Made by a program: the position numbers and the translations under genes
Notes under the pieces: generated by a model
The model's database searches: none
The model's input: only the letters and a program-made list of their open reading frames with translations
Told to the model about the DNA's origin: nothing
In this document: positions 1 to 6,604 of the stretch, in pieces
How the letters are laid out: every line of letters starts with the position of its first letter
Position numbering within the stretch: the first letter of the stretch is position 1
Assembly: GCF_900239185.1 (NCBI RefSeq)
Contig: NZ_OENA01000061.1
Coordinates: 3,501-60,116 of the forward strand
DNA from: Tenacibaculum finnmarkense
Lineage (GTDB): Bacteria > Bacteroidota > Bacteroidia > Flavobacteriales > Flavobacteriaceae
Reading direction: 5' to 3'
Length of the DNA stretch: 56,616 bases

Positions 1-2
1 GA

Positions 3-83
3 CTAGTGAGCTAAACGCATTTTTAAAGAACCTTGACCAGCTTTTGTTTTTTTAAAAGCTTCTGAAAAATTATTTAATATCAT
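3..83 (-). CDS. possible 26-residue small ORF
   Basis: A short minus-strand frame starts with ATG five bases after the stop of the 88-residue gene upstream and ends at a TAG three bases from the window edge. The predicted peptide is basic (several Lys, Arg and His residues). Its position suggests translational coupling, but it is short enough to be chance and I recognise no family. It could also be the remnant of a broken gene. Confidence 0.22.
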   Translation of the reverse strand: MILNNFSEAFKKTKAGQGSLKMRLAH

Positions 84-88
84 ACTTT

Positions 89-355
89 CTAATTTTTAGT
101 TTGTTTTTTATTTCGGTAATACGTAAGAATTACAGCACGATTTTTAGCATACCAATCGCAATAACCTTTGTTCATTTCTACTTCCATTTCATGCTCTGAA
201 GCTTCTTTTACCGTTGCTTTATGAAATTCGTGAGCAGTTTTTAATCGTTCCGATCCATCGACTATTTTATAAAGGATTCTTGTTTCGTTATTTTCGGTTA
301 TTTTAGTATCTGTTAAAAAATAAACGATGTTATTTTGAATGTTGTCATTACTCAT
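89..355 (-). CDS. hypothetical protein, 88 residues
   Basis: I do not recognise the family. The protein is charged and soluble-looking, with no signal peptide or membrane segment. A central stretch of about residues 35-60 is rich in Glu, His and Lys, and the C-terminus is basic. It is the last clear gene of the minus-strand run that begins near 2.6 kb, downstream of the frameshifted gene at 442-731. The ATG is followed by an ordinary coding frame of the same AT-rich character as its neighbours. It is probably cargo of the accessory element. Confidence 0.55.
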   Translation of the reverse strand: MSNDNIQNNIVYFLTDTKITENNETRILYKIVDGSERLKTAHEFHKATVKEASEHEMEVEMNKGYCDWYAKNRAVILTYYRNKKQTKN

Positions 356-441
356 AATTTTATTGATTTTTGGATTAAATTATTTCTCTTAGTCATAATA
401 AACGATTAACTTATAAAATTAAAGGTGGTATTTAGGTTTTT

Positions 442-731
442 TTAATCAAAATAAAATAACTTCTGAAAATCATTATTCTCTATAAACTTTTGAATTTCTG
501 GATATCTAAAAACACGAATGTTTCGAGCTTGTTTAATTGGAATACCTCTATATTCTTTTACAATTTCTCCAATTTCATTTTTCATTTCGTCATAAGATTT
601 AACATAATCTCTAAAAAAATTATAAAAATTATCTTTTCTTAATTTTTTTTTAATTTATAATCTTCATTTAATGGTAGTATTTTTCTTTTTCTTTCCTTTT
701 TATTAAGAGGAGATATTTTTTTTTTTGTCAT
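442..731 (-). pseudogene. hypothetical gene broken by an A9-tract frameshift (would encode 96 residues)
   Basis: An ATG at 729-731, two bases after the stop of the zinc-finger gene, opens a frame that reads about 29 codons and then hits TAA just past a run of nine T on the plus strand (643-651). With ten instead of nine, the frame would continue to the TAA at 442-444 with no further interruption, giving a 96-residue basic protein. The downstream part has no in-frame start except an internal ATG and contains a normal-looking coding stretch ending in YFD. This looks like a one-base loss in a homopolymer. It could be slippage-based switching, decay, or a sequencing error. Family unknown. Confidence 0.5.
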
Positions 732-733
732 TT

Positions 734-1447
734 TTAAATATTTTTAGGGTTCATTTTACATCTTCCTTTGTGAGCATCTCTTGATTTCTTACTAGGAAAA
801 TCAGCATTACAATGCGGGCATATACGATCAATTGTATCTACTAAATCTATTTGATTATTAACTGCTCGGTTATGCTCCAATTCTGCTCTAGCATTATTTA
901 AGTCTGCTTCTACCTGCTCGGCATCTGCTCGGTTATGCTCCAATTCTGCTTTAGCATTATTTAAGTCTGCTTCTACCTGCTCGGCATCTGCTCGGTTATG
1001 CTCCAATTCTGCTCTAGCATTATTTAAGTCTGCTTCTACCTGCTCGGCATCTGCTCGGTTCTGCTCCAATTCTGCTTTAGCATTGTTTAAGTCTGCTTCT
1101 ACCTGCTCGGCATCTGCTCGGTTATACTCCAATTCTGCTCTAGCATTATTTAAGGCTGCTTCTACCTGCTCGGTATCTGCTCGGTTCTGCTCCAATTCTG
1201 CTTTAGCATTATTTAAGGCTGCTTCTACCTGCTCGGCATCTGCTCGGTTCTGCTCCAATTCTGCTTTAGCATTATTTAAGGCTGCTTCTACCTGCTCGGC
1301 ATCTGCTCGGTTATGCTCCAATTCTGCTCTAGCATTATTTAAGTCTGCTTCTACCTTCTCGGCATCTGCTCGGTTCTGCTCCAATTCTGCTTTAGCATTA
1401 TTTAAGTCTGCTTCTACCTGCTCGGCATCTGCTCGGTTCTGCTCCAA
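734..1447 (-). CDS. coiled-coil repeat and zinc-finger fragment (3' part of a split gene)
   Basis: The frame encodes nine near-identical 21-residue units of the form LEQNRADAEQVEADLNNAKAE, predicted to make one long coiled coil, followed by about 40 residues with a C2HC zinc-binding pattern (CPHC near residue 209, then H and C about 16 to 20 residues on). It has no ATG at its left end; the nominal start is TTG inside a repeat. The gene just upstream (1461-1931) ends in the same repeat sequence in another frame, so the two are very likely one gene: four membrane helices, coiled-coil stalk, zinc finger. The units differ mainly at position 3 (Q, H or Y), position 14 (D or A) and the penultimate K or R. 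A DNA- or protein-binding role for the finger is only inference. Confidence 0.6.
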   Translation of the reverse strand: MEQNRADAEQVEADLNNAKAELEQNRADAEKVEADLNNARAELEHNRADAEQVEAALNNAKAELEQNRADAEQVEAALNNAKAELEQNRADTEQVEAALNNARAELEYNRADAEQVEADLNNAKAELEQNRADAEQVEADLNNARAELEHNRADAEQVEADLNNAKAELEHNRADAEQVEADLNNARAELEHNRAVNNQIDLVDTIDRICPHCNADFPSKKSRDAHKGRCKMNPKNI

Positions 1448-1500
1448 TTCTGCTTTAGCATTATTTAAGGCTGCTCTTATCTGCTCGGTTCTGCTCCAAT
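866..1500 (-). repeat. 63-bp tandem repeat array inside a coding frame
   Basis: Nine full and two partial copies of a 63-base unit lie head to tail in the coiled-coil gene. The copies are nearly identical at the DNA level, with scattered point differences, which implies recent expansion or recombination between units. 63 is a multiple of three, so gain or loss of a whole unit keeps the frame. The leftmost-transcribed copy (near 1471-1490) is shortened by a non-multiple of three and shifts the frame. Confidence 0.9.
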
Positions 1501-1931
1501 TCTCCTTTTTCTTCTGCTTCTTTTTCCGCTACTTTTAATACAAATACTTGATTTAACCAATAACCGATATACGTAACAAAGCCACAAAATATTAGTAGAT
1601 TAATCACCGCTGTCCAGCTTGGCTGCTTTAGTACATTTGTAATAACACAAAGCATAAAAAAGTCAAATATTGAAATTGATATAATCACCCAATCTTTGTT
1701 TTTTGGAATATTTACAGCAATATCAAGAATTGCTTTTGATACAAAATATCCAAAACATAAAGCAGGAATTATACGCAGATAATCATTCGTAATTAATTCA
1801 GCAAAGAGGATAAAGAAAAATGCAGCTTGCTTTATCCCATAAAATATATTATAACTTTGTATCGACCTTGATAAAGAGTTCATCGAAATAAGAGACTTGT
1901 ATAATTCTTTTTTGTTCGTAGTTTTTAACAT
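1461..1931 (-). CDS. membrane protein with start of coiled coil (5' part of a split gene)
   Basis: This 156-residue frame has an N-terminal cytosolic segment of about 30 residues, then four predicted membrane helices between about residues 33 and 130, then a charged stretch (AEKEAEEKGELEQNRAD) that enters the repeat seen in the next frame and stops after the out-of-frame residues KSSLK. At the break, the usual 15 bases between GAT and GCA of a repeat unit are replaced by four bases (net loss of 11), which moves the rest of the array out of frame. The ATG overlaps the stop of the upstream 111-residue gene by seven bases, which suggests an operon. Function unknown. Confidence 0.6.
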   Translation of the reverse strand: MLKTTNKKELYKSLISMNSLSRSIQSYNIFYGIKQAAFFFILFAELITNDYLRIIPALCFGYFVSKAILDIAVNIPKNKDWVIISISIFDFFMLCVITNVLKQPSWTAVINLLIFCGFVTYIGYWLNQVFVLKVAEKEAEEKGELEQNRADKSSLK

Positions 1932-2260
1932 CTTTCTTGATCTAGTTTATTAATTACAACTTGAATATTTACTTTATTAAAATTACTATCTGAAGTACCG
2001 ATTAATTGAATACATATATGCTTTAAAGCCCAAGCTTCAAAAAAATCAAATGTGAATTTTATATCTTTTGTAGTGTCAAAAAAAAGCTTCTTTTGTATGG
2101 TTTTAATTTTTTTATCAAATTTATCTGCTAAAATTAAACCGATTGATACGGCAACTTTTTCTTGAGACTCAAGAGTTAAAAAATCCAAATCATAAAGCTT
2201 GCTTGTCAATTTGTGCAAGGCAATTAATTGATGAAATTTTAAGAATAATTGTATTTTCAT
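1925..2260 (-). CDS. hypothetical protein, 111 residues
   Basis: I do not recognise the family. The protein is mostly helical-looking, without signal peptide or membrane segment, and ends in DQERC. It overlaps the downstream membrane-protein gene by seven bases and lies two bases after the stop of the 102-residue zinc-ribbon-like gene upstream, so these genes are probably co-transcribed and translationally coupled. Probably an accessory-element gene; no function proposed. Confidence 0.55.
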   Translation of the reverse strand: MKIQLFLKFHQLIALHKLTSKLYDLDFLTLESQEKVAVSIGLILADKFDKKIKTIQKKLFFDTTKDIKFTFDFFEAWALKHICIQLIGTSDSNFNKVNIQVVINKLDQERC

Positions 2261-2262
2261 AA

Positions 2263-2571
2263 TTAAACTTTTATACTGATTATTAATTCGCCAGTTGTAT
2301 TGCTATAAAAATTAATTCTATTGGCTGTATTTGCATATTCTGATGCTTGGAAACGCCTATACATGGCATTGTATAAAATACTATGTGATTTTTTATTCTT
2401 AGAAAGGTGGTTATACCATACAGGATTTATTTTTCTAGTGCCTGACACTAATTTTAAATGACTAAATCCATTTTTTAATAAAATAACCATTTTTAATTCG
2501 CTACAATTTGGACACGTAATTTTATTATTAGCTCCGCAACTACATTTTGTTGTTCTATTTTCTTTACTCAT
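2263..2571 (-). CDS. small zinc-ribbon-like hypothetical protein, 102 residues
   Basis: The N-terminus carries a CSC pair near residues 9-11 and a CPNC pair near residues 20-23, a four-cysteine arrangement typical of a small zinc ribbon. The rest is basic with no membrane segment. The ATG lies 11 bases after the stop of the winged-helix gene's downstream part, so it probably belongs to the same transcript. A nucleic-acid-binding or structural zinc site is likely; the actual role is not known to me. Confidence 0.5.
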   Translation of the reverse strand: MSKENRTTKCSCGANNKITCPNCSELKMVILLKNGFSHLKLVSGTRKINPVWYNHLSKNKKSHSILYNAMYRRFQASEYANTANRINFYSNTTGELIISIKV

Positions 2572-2582
2572 TTTTTTAGGTT

Positions 2583-3446
2583 TTAGGCTAAGTTTGTGTT
2601 TTCGGTTTTAATTAAAGCTGGTAATAAAATCAAGTAATCATGTGGCAAATTATCCTGTACATAACTAAAAAGCTGTTTATAAGTGAATTGACCTAAATCA
2701 TATTTACTAATTGCCCTAGTAAGTTTCTTTTGTGTTGATAATTTGCGTTTTCTTGCGCTTGAATTTTGCGCTAATTCTTTATCATTTTTCGCTTTTTTCT
2801 CCTGGTACTTTAAATGACTTTTCCAAATAGAATGAAGCCCATAAAAGCCTAATTCATTAGAGTTTGTACGAGTTTTATCGAAATAAGAAAATGGAAATAA
2901 TGCGTTTACATCTTCTTTTTTCAAAAACCATGTTCTTGCAAATTCTAATTTCCAACGCAATTCTTTTAATTTTTTTATAACAGTACTTTTGTGTGTAAGA
3001 TTTTTAAATAATTGCGTTTTTAGAAGATTGATTGTTTTCTTCCATTCTCCCACGTAAACACTGTGTTTTTTCCAAATTTTCGCAGACGATTTTATAAAAT
3101 CTTCGATTACAACTTGCTTAAATTCATCAGTAGATAAAAGCCCATATTGCTCTATTTTTTGTAAATAATCATAGCGCATACCTCTGTAATTGTCAAATTC
3201 GCCATTGGCTAATTTTGCGGAAAAATCTTTTTCATTTTCTAGCCTATTTAAAAAATTAATGCTTAATAAATCGGTTTTCTTTTTTGCCACTGGTTTATTT
3301 AAAAAATCGGGCAAGTTTATTTTCTTTCCGCCCTCTATTCGGATTTCAGTTTTGTTACTTATCCGACTGGTGTTCTTGTAGCCCTCCGCAGGAGACGCGG
3401 TATTACTTTCGTACTGATTTGCCAGCATCGAACCGGATTCATTCAA
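2583..3446 (-). CDS. C-terminal part of a split winged-helix element protein
   Basis: The displayed frame opens at TTG (3444-3446), with the first ATG at residue 7, but it stays open upstream to a TAG at about 3592, inside the end of the preceding gene. The upstream sequence reads as a plausible protein linker (KTPKQQLPENKSFIPPSLHN and on), better than the preceding gene's own last residues. Removing one base from the run of six T at 3581-3586 joins the two frames into one protein of about 630 residues. This part is basic and helical, with no recognised domain. I infer it is the C-terminal half of a replication or regulatory protein of the element, broken by a homopolymer indel. Confidence 0.5.
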   Translation of the reverse strand: MNESGSMLANQYESNTASPAEGYKNTSRISNKTEIRIEGGKKINLPDFLNKPVAKKKTDLLSINFLNRLENEKDFSAKLANGEFDNYRGMRYDYLQKIEQYGLLSTDEFKQVVIEDFIKSSAKIWKKHSVYVGEWKKTINLLKTQLFKNLTHKSTVIKKLKELRWKLEFARTWFLKKEDVNALFPFSYFDKTRTNSNELGFYGLHSIWKSHLKYQEKKAKNDKELAQNSSARKRKLSTQKKLTRAISKYDLGQFTYKQLFSYVQDNLPHDYLILLPALIKTENTNLA

Positions 3447-3558
3447 GGTTGTGCTATTTGCACAGCCTTTTATTTCTTTTTCTTTTAAGTTTTTAGTTCT
3501 AGTAGTATCACTATTATCAGGTAGGTTATGTAAACTTGGAGGGATAAACGATTTATTT

Positions 3559-4482
3559 TCAGGTAATTGCTGTTTTGGGGTTTTTTCCGTCTAAAATTTC
3601 GATTATTTCGTAATTAAAATTTACAGAAATAGGCTTATTTTGATTAATCATTTTGTAATTAATTAAAATACCTGCTTCTCTAAGTCTTTTTACATGGATT
3701 TGCGCCGACCTTTTGCAAATACCTAATCTTGGTATATCTGCTATTTCATGAGTCGCTAATTTCCTATGATCTATCTTTAATTTTGGTAAAGATTTTTTTA
3801 AAGTGCTTGTTGGTTTTTTCATCTGCAATAAATAAGCATTACGAACTTTTAATTGAGACGTATAAAACCCAACTAAAACTTGAAAAATCATTTCACTAAA
3901 TGGTTTTATAGTTTGAATTTTTCTTTTTGAAACTATTGCACCTTTTTTATTCTCTTCAATAACAAGTTCATTGTATTTTCTTGGAAATTCTTTTTTATTT
4001 GCTTTTTCAAAGGCGGCTTTACGTGCTTTTTTTGCTTCTGTAAGCTGAAAAGGGTGTTCTACAATAGTACTGTTGTATTTTCTTATCTCTTCGTTTTCTA
4101 ATTCCGTTTTTACATTGTATTTATATACGTATTGCCTGTAATTATCCATTGTGTTTTTAAACGCTTCACGGTCTAAATATGGATAATTGATATATGAATA
4201 CTGTGGTAAATTTGCTTCTTGAAATTTCTCTTCTTCTGCTCCTTTTTTAAGAAGTAATAAACCGCTTTTATTAAACTGTTCTACGGCTTCATTATATTGA
4301 GCATCTGTTAATTTATTTCTATAAGCTCCATCCATAAAGTTTTTGATGGCGTGCTGTTCAATAAAAGTAATTTTTCGTTTACGCAAAGTATCTTTAACAG
4401 ATTGGTTATAAAGACCAATAGTGCTAAGTATTATTTTACGATTTTGTGGTTTATTTGCAGTTTTATTTATATATTTGTTCAT
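3559..4482 (-). CDS. winged-helix DNA-binding protein of an accessory element, N-terminal part
   Basis: The 307-residue frame is strongly basic. About residues 236-296 resemble a winged helix-turn-helix: a segment around KLATHEIADIPRLG, then a recognition-helix-like CKRSAQIHVKRLREAGIL, then a beta wing. Such domains close plasmid or element replication initiators as well as regulators, so either role is possible. The frame ends LDGKNPKTAIT at TGA, but a one-base change in the A6 tract (plus strand 3581-3586) would read straight on into the 2583-3446 frame. Two decayed copies of the 5' part of this gene lie upstream at about 4560-4975. Confidence 0.5.
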   Translation of the reverse strand: MNKYINKTANKPQNRKIILSTIGLYNQSVKDTLRKRKITFIEQHAIKNFMDGAYRNKLTDAQYNEAVEQFNKSGLLLLKKGAEEEKFQEANLPQYSYINYPYLDREAFKNTMDNYRQYVYKYNVKTELENEEIRKYNSTIVEHPFQLTEAKKARKAAFEKANKKEFPRKYNELVIEENKKGAIVSKRKIQTIKPFSEMIFQVLVGFYTSQLKVRNAYLLQMKKPTSTLKKSLPKLKIDHRKLATHEIADIPRLGICKRSAQIHVKRLREAGILINYKMINQNKPISVNFNYEIIEILDGKNPKTAIT

Positions 4483-4516
4483 TGGGAAATTTATCTTTAT
4501 TTTTTAAATGTTTTGT

Positions 4517-4553
4517 AAAAGTGATTAGAAGGTTTAGGCTCTAATCACTTTTT
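4517..4553 (-). terminator. hairpin terminator copy 1
   Basis: Arms of 13 bases at 4517-4529 and 4540-4552 enclose a 10-base loop, with T or A runs outside both arms. It sits 35 bases upstream of the intact winged-helix gene, so in the present arrangement it would end transcripts coming from 5.3 kb before they reach that gene. Confidence 0.7.
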
Positions 4554-4746
4554 TTGACTTCTCAATTAATAAATTACTTTTATTAAACTATTCTACTGCT
4601 TCATTATATCAGTTTCTATTAATTTATTTCTATGCGCTCTATCCATAAAGTTTTTAATAGCATAAAGTAATTTTTCGTTTTTGCGCTTTATCTTAATTTT
4701 TATTAATATATTTGATTATCCCCTTTTTTGATATTTTTAGTTTATA

Positions 4747-4783
4747 AAAAGTGATTAGAAAGTTTAGAGTCTAATCACTTTTT
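4747..4783 (-). terminator. hairpin terminator copy 2
   Basis: Arms at 4747-4759 and 4770-4782 are almost identical to copy 1; the loop differs at a few bases. It lies between the two decayed gene-start copies. Confidence 0.65.
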
Positions 4784-4978
4784 TTAGCTTCTCAAGTAAT
4801 AAATTACTTTTATTAAACTGTTCTACTGATTCGTTATATTGAGCTTCTATTAATTTATTTCTATGTACTCTATCCATAAAGTTTTTAATAGCATATTATT
4901 CATTAAAAGTAATTTTGCATTTTTAAATTTTTATTTATATATTTGATTATCAATACTTTTTTGGTATTTTTAACTTAA

Positions 4979-5017
4979 AAAAAGTGATTAGAATTTTGAG
5001 GATCTAATTACTTTTTT
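4979..5017 (-). terminator. hairpin terminator copy 3, directly after the 95-residue gene
   Basis: The stem (around 4983-4992 and 5003-5012) contains one G-T pair, so it is the most diverged copy. It abuts the stop codon of the gene at 5017-5304 and is probably the original terminator of that gene. Confidence 0.65.
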
Positions 5018-5304
5018 TAAGCTATTGTATTTTTCAAATTGGCAGCGTTATTGATTATAAAATCATTTAATTTGTCTTTAAGCTCTAAAAACTTATACGT
5101 TTTTAACTCTTTAGAAGATTTAAACTGTTCTAAAAAGGTTAAAAACTCATTAAAAAAAGCATGCTCACAAGTAATTAATGCCTTAAATTTTTGTGTTGGC
5201 TTATGGTTTCTTTTTCCTTTTACATAAAAAACTTGTAGCTTTTCTGAAAAAAATACTTCAATTCTGTTTTGCGCTTTAATTGCTTTTTTTTGCGTTTTGT
5301 TCAT
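5017..5304 (-). CDS. hypothetical protein, 95 residues
   Basis: A small basic protein with a Lys/Gln-rich N-terminus, a probable beta segment (VFFSEKLQVFYVKGK) and a helical C-terminal half. There is no signal peptide or membrane segment and I recognise no family. It is followed at once by a terminator hairpin and preceded by the 400-base segment that holds two conserved-loop hairpins. A DNA-binding role in the element is conceivable from its charge only. Confidence 0.5.
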   Translation of the reverse strand: MNKTQKKAIKAQNRIEVFFSEKLQVFYVKGKRNHKPTQKFKALITCEHAFFNEFLTFLEQFKSSKELKTYKFLELKDKLNDFIINNAANLKNTIA

Positions 5305-5538
5305 TGTTAAAATGTTTAATAACAGAAAAGAAAGTCTTACTTTTGGTTTGCTTTCAAAAAAATAAAAAGGAGACCTAATTCCTTTTTAAAAATCTGAAAG
5401 CTCAATTAATCATGATTAAAAATTTATTAATTATAAGACTTTCTAAATCTGCCAAAATGTTAATGATCTTTTAAAAAAATAACCCACAACTTTAAATTTA
5501 ATTTAATACATGTCGGTGTATAAATGAAATAGGTTGTG

Positions 5539-5589
5539 AGCTACTTTAAAATAGGTGTTAGCCTATCCTACTGGTTTTATTTTAAAGCT
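5539..5589. repeat. conserved-loop hairpin, copy 1
   Basis: Arms TTTAAAATA (5545-5553) and TATTTTAAA (5578-5586) enclose a 24-base loop. After a three-base bulge on the left side, AGC and GCT extend the stem. The first 22 loop bases equal those of copy 2. Confidence 0.6.
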
Positions 5590-5635
5590 ATATAATTTCC
5601 GACATTTATAAGCTTTATTGGTAATCGTACTATTT

Positions 5636-5679
5636 ATTCTAAAACAGGTGTTAGCCTATCCTACTGGTATTGTTTGAAT
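5636..5679. repeat. conserved-loop hairpin, copy 2
   Basis: AAACA (5642-5646) pairs with TGTTT (5671-5675); after a two-base bulge on the left, ATTC pairs with GAAT. The loop is again 24 bases. The stem sequence differs from copy 1, yet pairing and bulge side are kept, which suggests selection on structure. Confidence 0.55.
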
Positions 5680-5712
5680 CTTATAACCTAATGGTTAATT
5701 TTTGCTTTGTTT

Positions 5713-5961
5713 TTATCCTGTCTTACTATCGGTTAAGGTTATATAGTAACCTCCGTTAGTTTTTATTGATATTTTGCCATCTCTCAACATATCAGAAATT
5801 AGTTTTGTTTCTTCAAAAGGGTACATATATTTTTTACCAATTTTGAAAAAAGTAACTAAATTTAAGTCTCTTAACCCTTGTAGTATTTGTCCATTATAGG
5901 TAAGCCCTACCATTTGACAGAATATTTTACCAGATACATTTAAAGGTTTTATAGCTTCCAT
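5713..5961 (-). CDS. excisionase-like / MerR-type helix-turn-helix protein, 82 residues
   Basis: I chose the first ATG (5959-5961); the frame is open to a TTG at 6015. The protein has the pattern of small helix-turn-helix proteins of the excisionase group: a short helix with LRDLNLVTFFKIGKKYMYP, in which an aromatic-basic turn is followed by Pro, then a helix and a short C-terminal strand pair. Such proteins bind DNA near attachment sites or promoters. It lies divergently from a phage-type repressor across an operator-rich gap, as in lysogeny-type switches. The assignment rests on pattern only. Confidence 0.45.
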   Translation of the reverse strand: MEAIKPLNVSGKIFCQMVGLTYNGQILQGLRDLNLVTFFKIGKKYMYPFEETKLISDMLRDGKISIKTNGGYYITLTDSKTG

Positions 5962-6078
5962 ATCGTTACTTAATAATTTTTGCACTTTTTTGTGTAAATG
6001 GACTAGAAGTAACAATTAAAGTGTTATTTTAATTTAATTGTATTACTATTAGCCACATATTATAACAAGTTAATTGTT

Positions 6079-6105
6079 ATATTTGTTTTATTGAGTAACA
6101 AATAT
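6079..6105. promoter_or_regulatory. inverted repeat, probable operator in the divergent gap
   Basis: Arms ATATTTGTT (6079-6087) and AACAAATAT (6097-6105) are perfectly complementary around a nine-base centre. A second short inverted repeat, TAACAA and TTGTTA, lies just to the left (about 6062-6080). Both sit between the divergent regulator genes and are likely binding sites of one of them. Confidence 0.5.
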
Positions 6106-6181
6106 ACAAACATTTCAGTAATAAACAAGCATTTCAGTAAATATTGATATGTAAACTAAAATAAACAAGTATTTCAGTAAT
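6106..6181 (+). promoter_or_regulatory. three direct repeats upstream of the repressor gene
   Basis: The sequence ACAARYATTTCAGTAA occurs at about 6106-6121 (as ACAAACATTTCAGTAA), 6125-6140 and 6165-6180, with start-to-start distances of 19 and 40 bases, about two and four helix turns. The last copy abuts the ATG at 6182. This is a good candidate operator set for autoregulation by the repressor. Confidence 0.6.
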
Positions 6182-6604
6182 ATGAATCTACCTGATATTA
6201 ATAAAAGATTAAAAGAAGTTATAGAATATTTTAATGAAGGAAACGTTAGTGATTTTTCAAAAAAATTAAATGGAGTTTCTCAACAGAAATTAAACAGATT
6301 ATTTAATTTGGACTCAAGAACAAAAAAATACCCTGCAATTTCTCAAGATATTATAACTGAAGTTTTAAGTAATATACCAGAAGTAAACCCTACTTGGTTT
6401 CTTTTAGGTAAAGAAAAAATGATAAAAGATCTGGAGTTACCAGAGTTAACAGAAATTAAATTTGAAAATATTTCTGATGATGAATTATCTTTATATATTA
6501 TAAAAAATAAAGATAGATTACTAACTAATAAAGTTTTAAAGGTATTTATAGAGAAAAGAGCTACAGAAATAGCTATTAATATTTTAAAATCAGATATTAA
6601 GTAA
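6182..6604 (+). CDS. phage-type transcriptional repressor (helix-turn-helix), 140 residues
   Basis: The N-terminal half resembles the repressors of Bacteroidota prophages and mobile elements. There is a helix-turn-helix around residues 20-45 (NVSDFSKKLNGVSQQKLNRL) and then the typical motif NPTWFLLGKEKMI near residues 70-82, which in this group follows the DNA-binding domain. The C-terminal 50 residues are helical and charged. The gene is plus-strand while the rest of the element is minus-strand, and it is preceded by three direct repeats ending at the ATG. It probably controls its own promoter and the divergent excisionase-like gene. Confidence 0.65.
   Translation: MNLPDINKRLKEVIEYFNEGNVSDFSKKLNGVSQQKLNRLFNLDSRTKKYPAISQDIITEVLSNIPEVNPTWFLLGKEKMIKDLELPELTEIKFENISDDELSLYIIKNKDRLLTNKVLKVFIEKRATEIAINILKSDIK

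Larger units (their letters stand above)
4517..5015 (-). repeat. two degenerate tandem duplications of terminator plus 5' end of the winged-helix gene
   Basis: Three copies of a hairpin (arms AAAGTGATTAGA and TCTAATCACTTT, with a T tract) start at 4517, 4747 and about 4979, spaced 230 and 232 bases. After each of the two upstream hairpins comes AT-rich sequence that still matches the start of the 3559-4482 gene (for example the region around 4252-4380), but with deletions and stops. The ancestral order was therefore small gene, terminator, winged-helix gene, and the terminator plus 5' end was duplicated twice and then decayed. Confidence 0.75.
5305..5712. other. non-coding segment with two conserved-loop hairpins
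   Basis: No gene longer than a few dozen codons is visible here. The segment is AT-rich and holds a 23-base sequence (AGGTGTTAGCCTATCCTACTGGT in two parts: AGGTGTTAGCC then TATCCTACTGGT) exactly repeated at 5553-5575 and 5646-5668, each flanked by arms that can pair. It may be an origin, a recombination site or an RNA; nothing in the sequence decides between them. Confidence 0.6.

Noticed and set aside
866..1500. CRISPR array
   Set aside because: The repeats are directly adjacent without unique spacers, are 63 bases long, and lie in a coding frame; no cas gene is present.
1083..1538. Plus-strand open frame of 151 codons over the tandem repeats
   Set aside because: It is the mirror of the 63-bp coding repeats on the other strand (63 is a multiple of three, so all frames repeat). 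Its Ser/Ala/Cys-rich product has no natural look.
3578..3590. Slippery A AAA AAC heptamer as a programmed -1 frameshift site
   Set aside because: The downstream frame is in the +1 relation, so a -1 shift at this place would not reach it. A plain indel explains the facts better.
4517..5015. CRISPR-like or iteron array
   Set aside because: Only three copies at 230-base spacing, and the sequence between them is a decayed gene start, not spacers.
5553..5668. Integron attC sites
   Set aside because: The repeated loop contains GTTAGCC, but the required RYYYAAC and GTRRRRY core pairs are not both present and no integrase is in the window.
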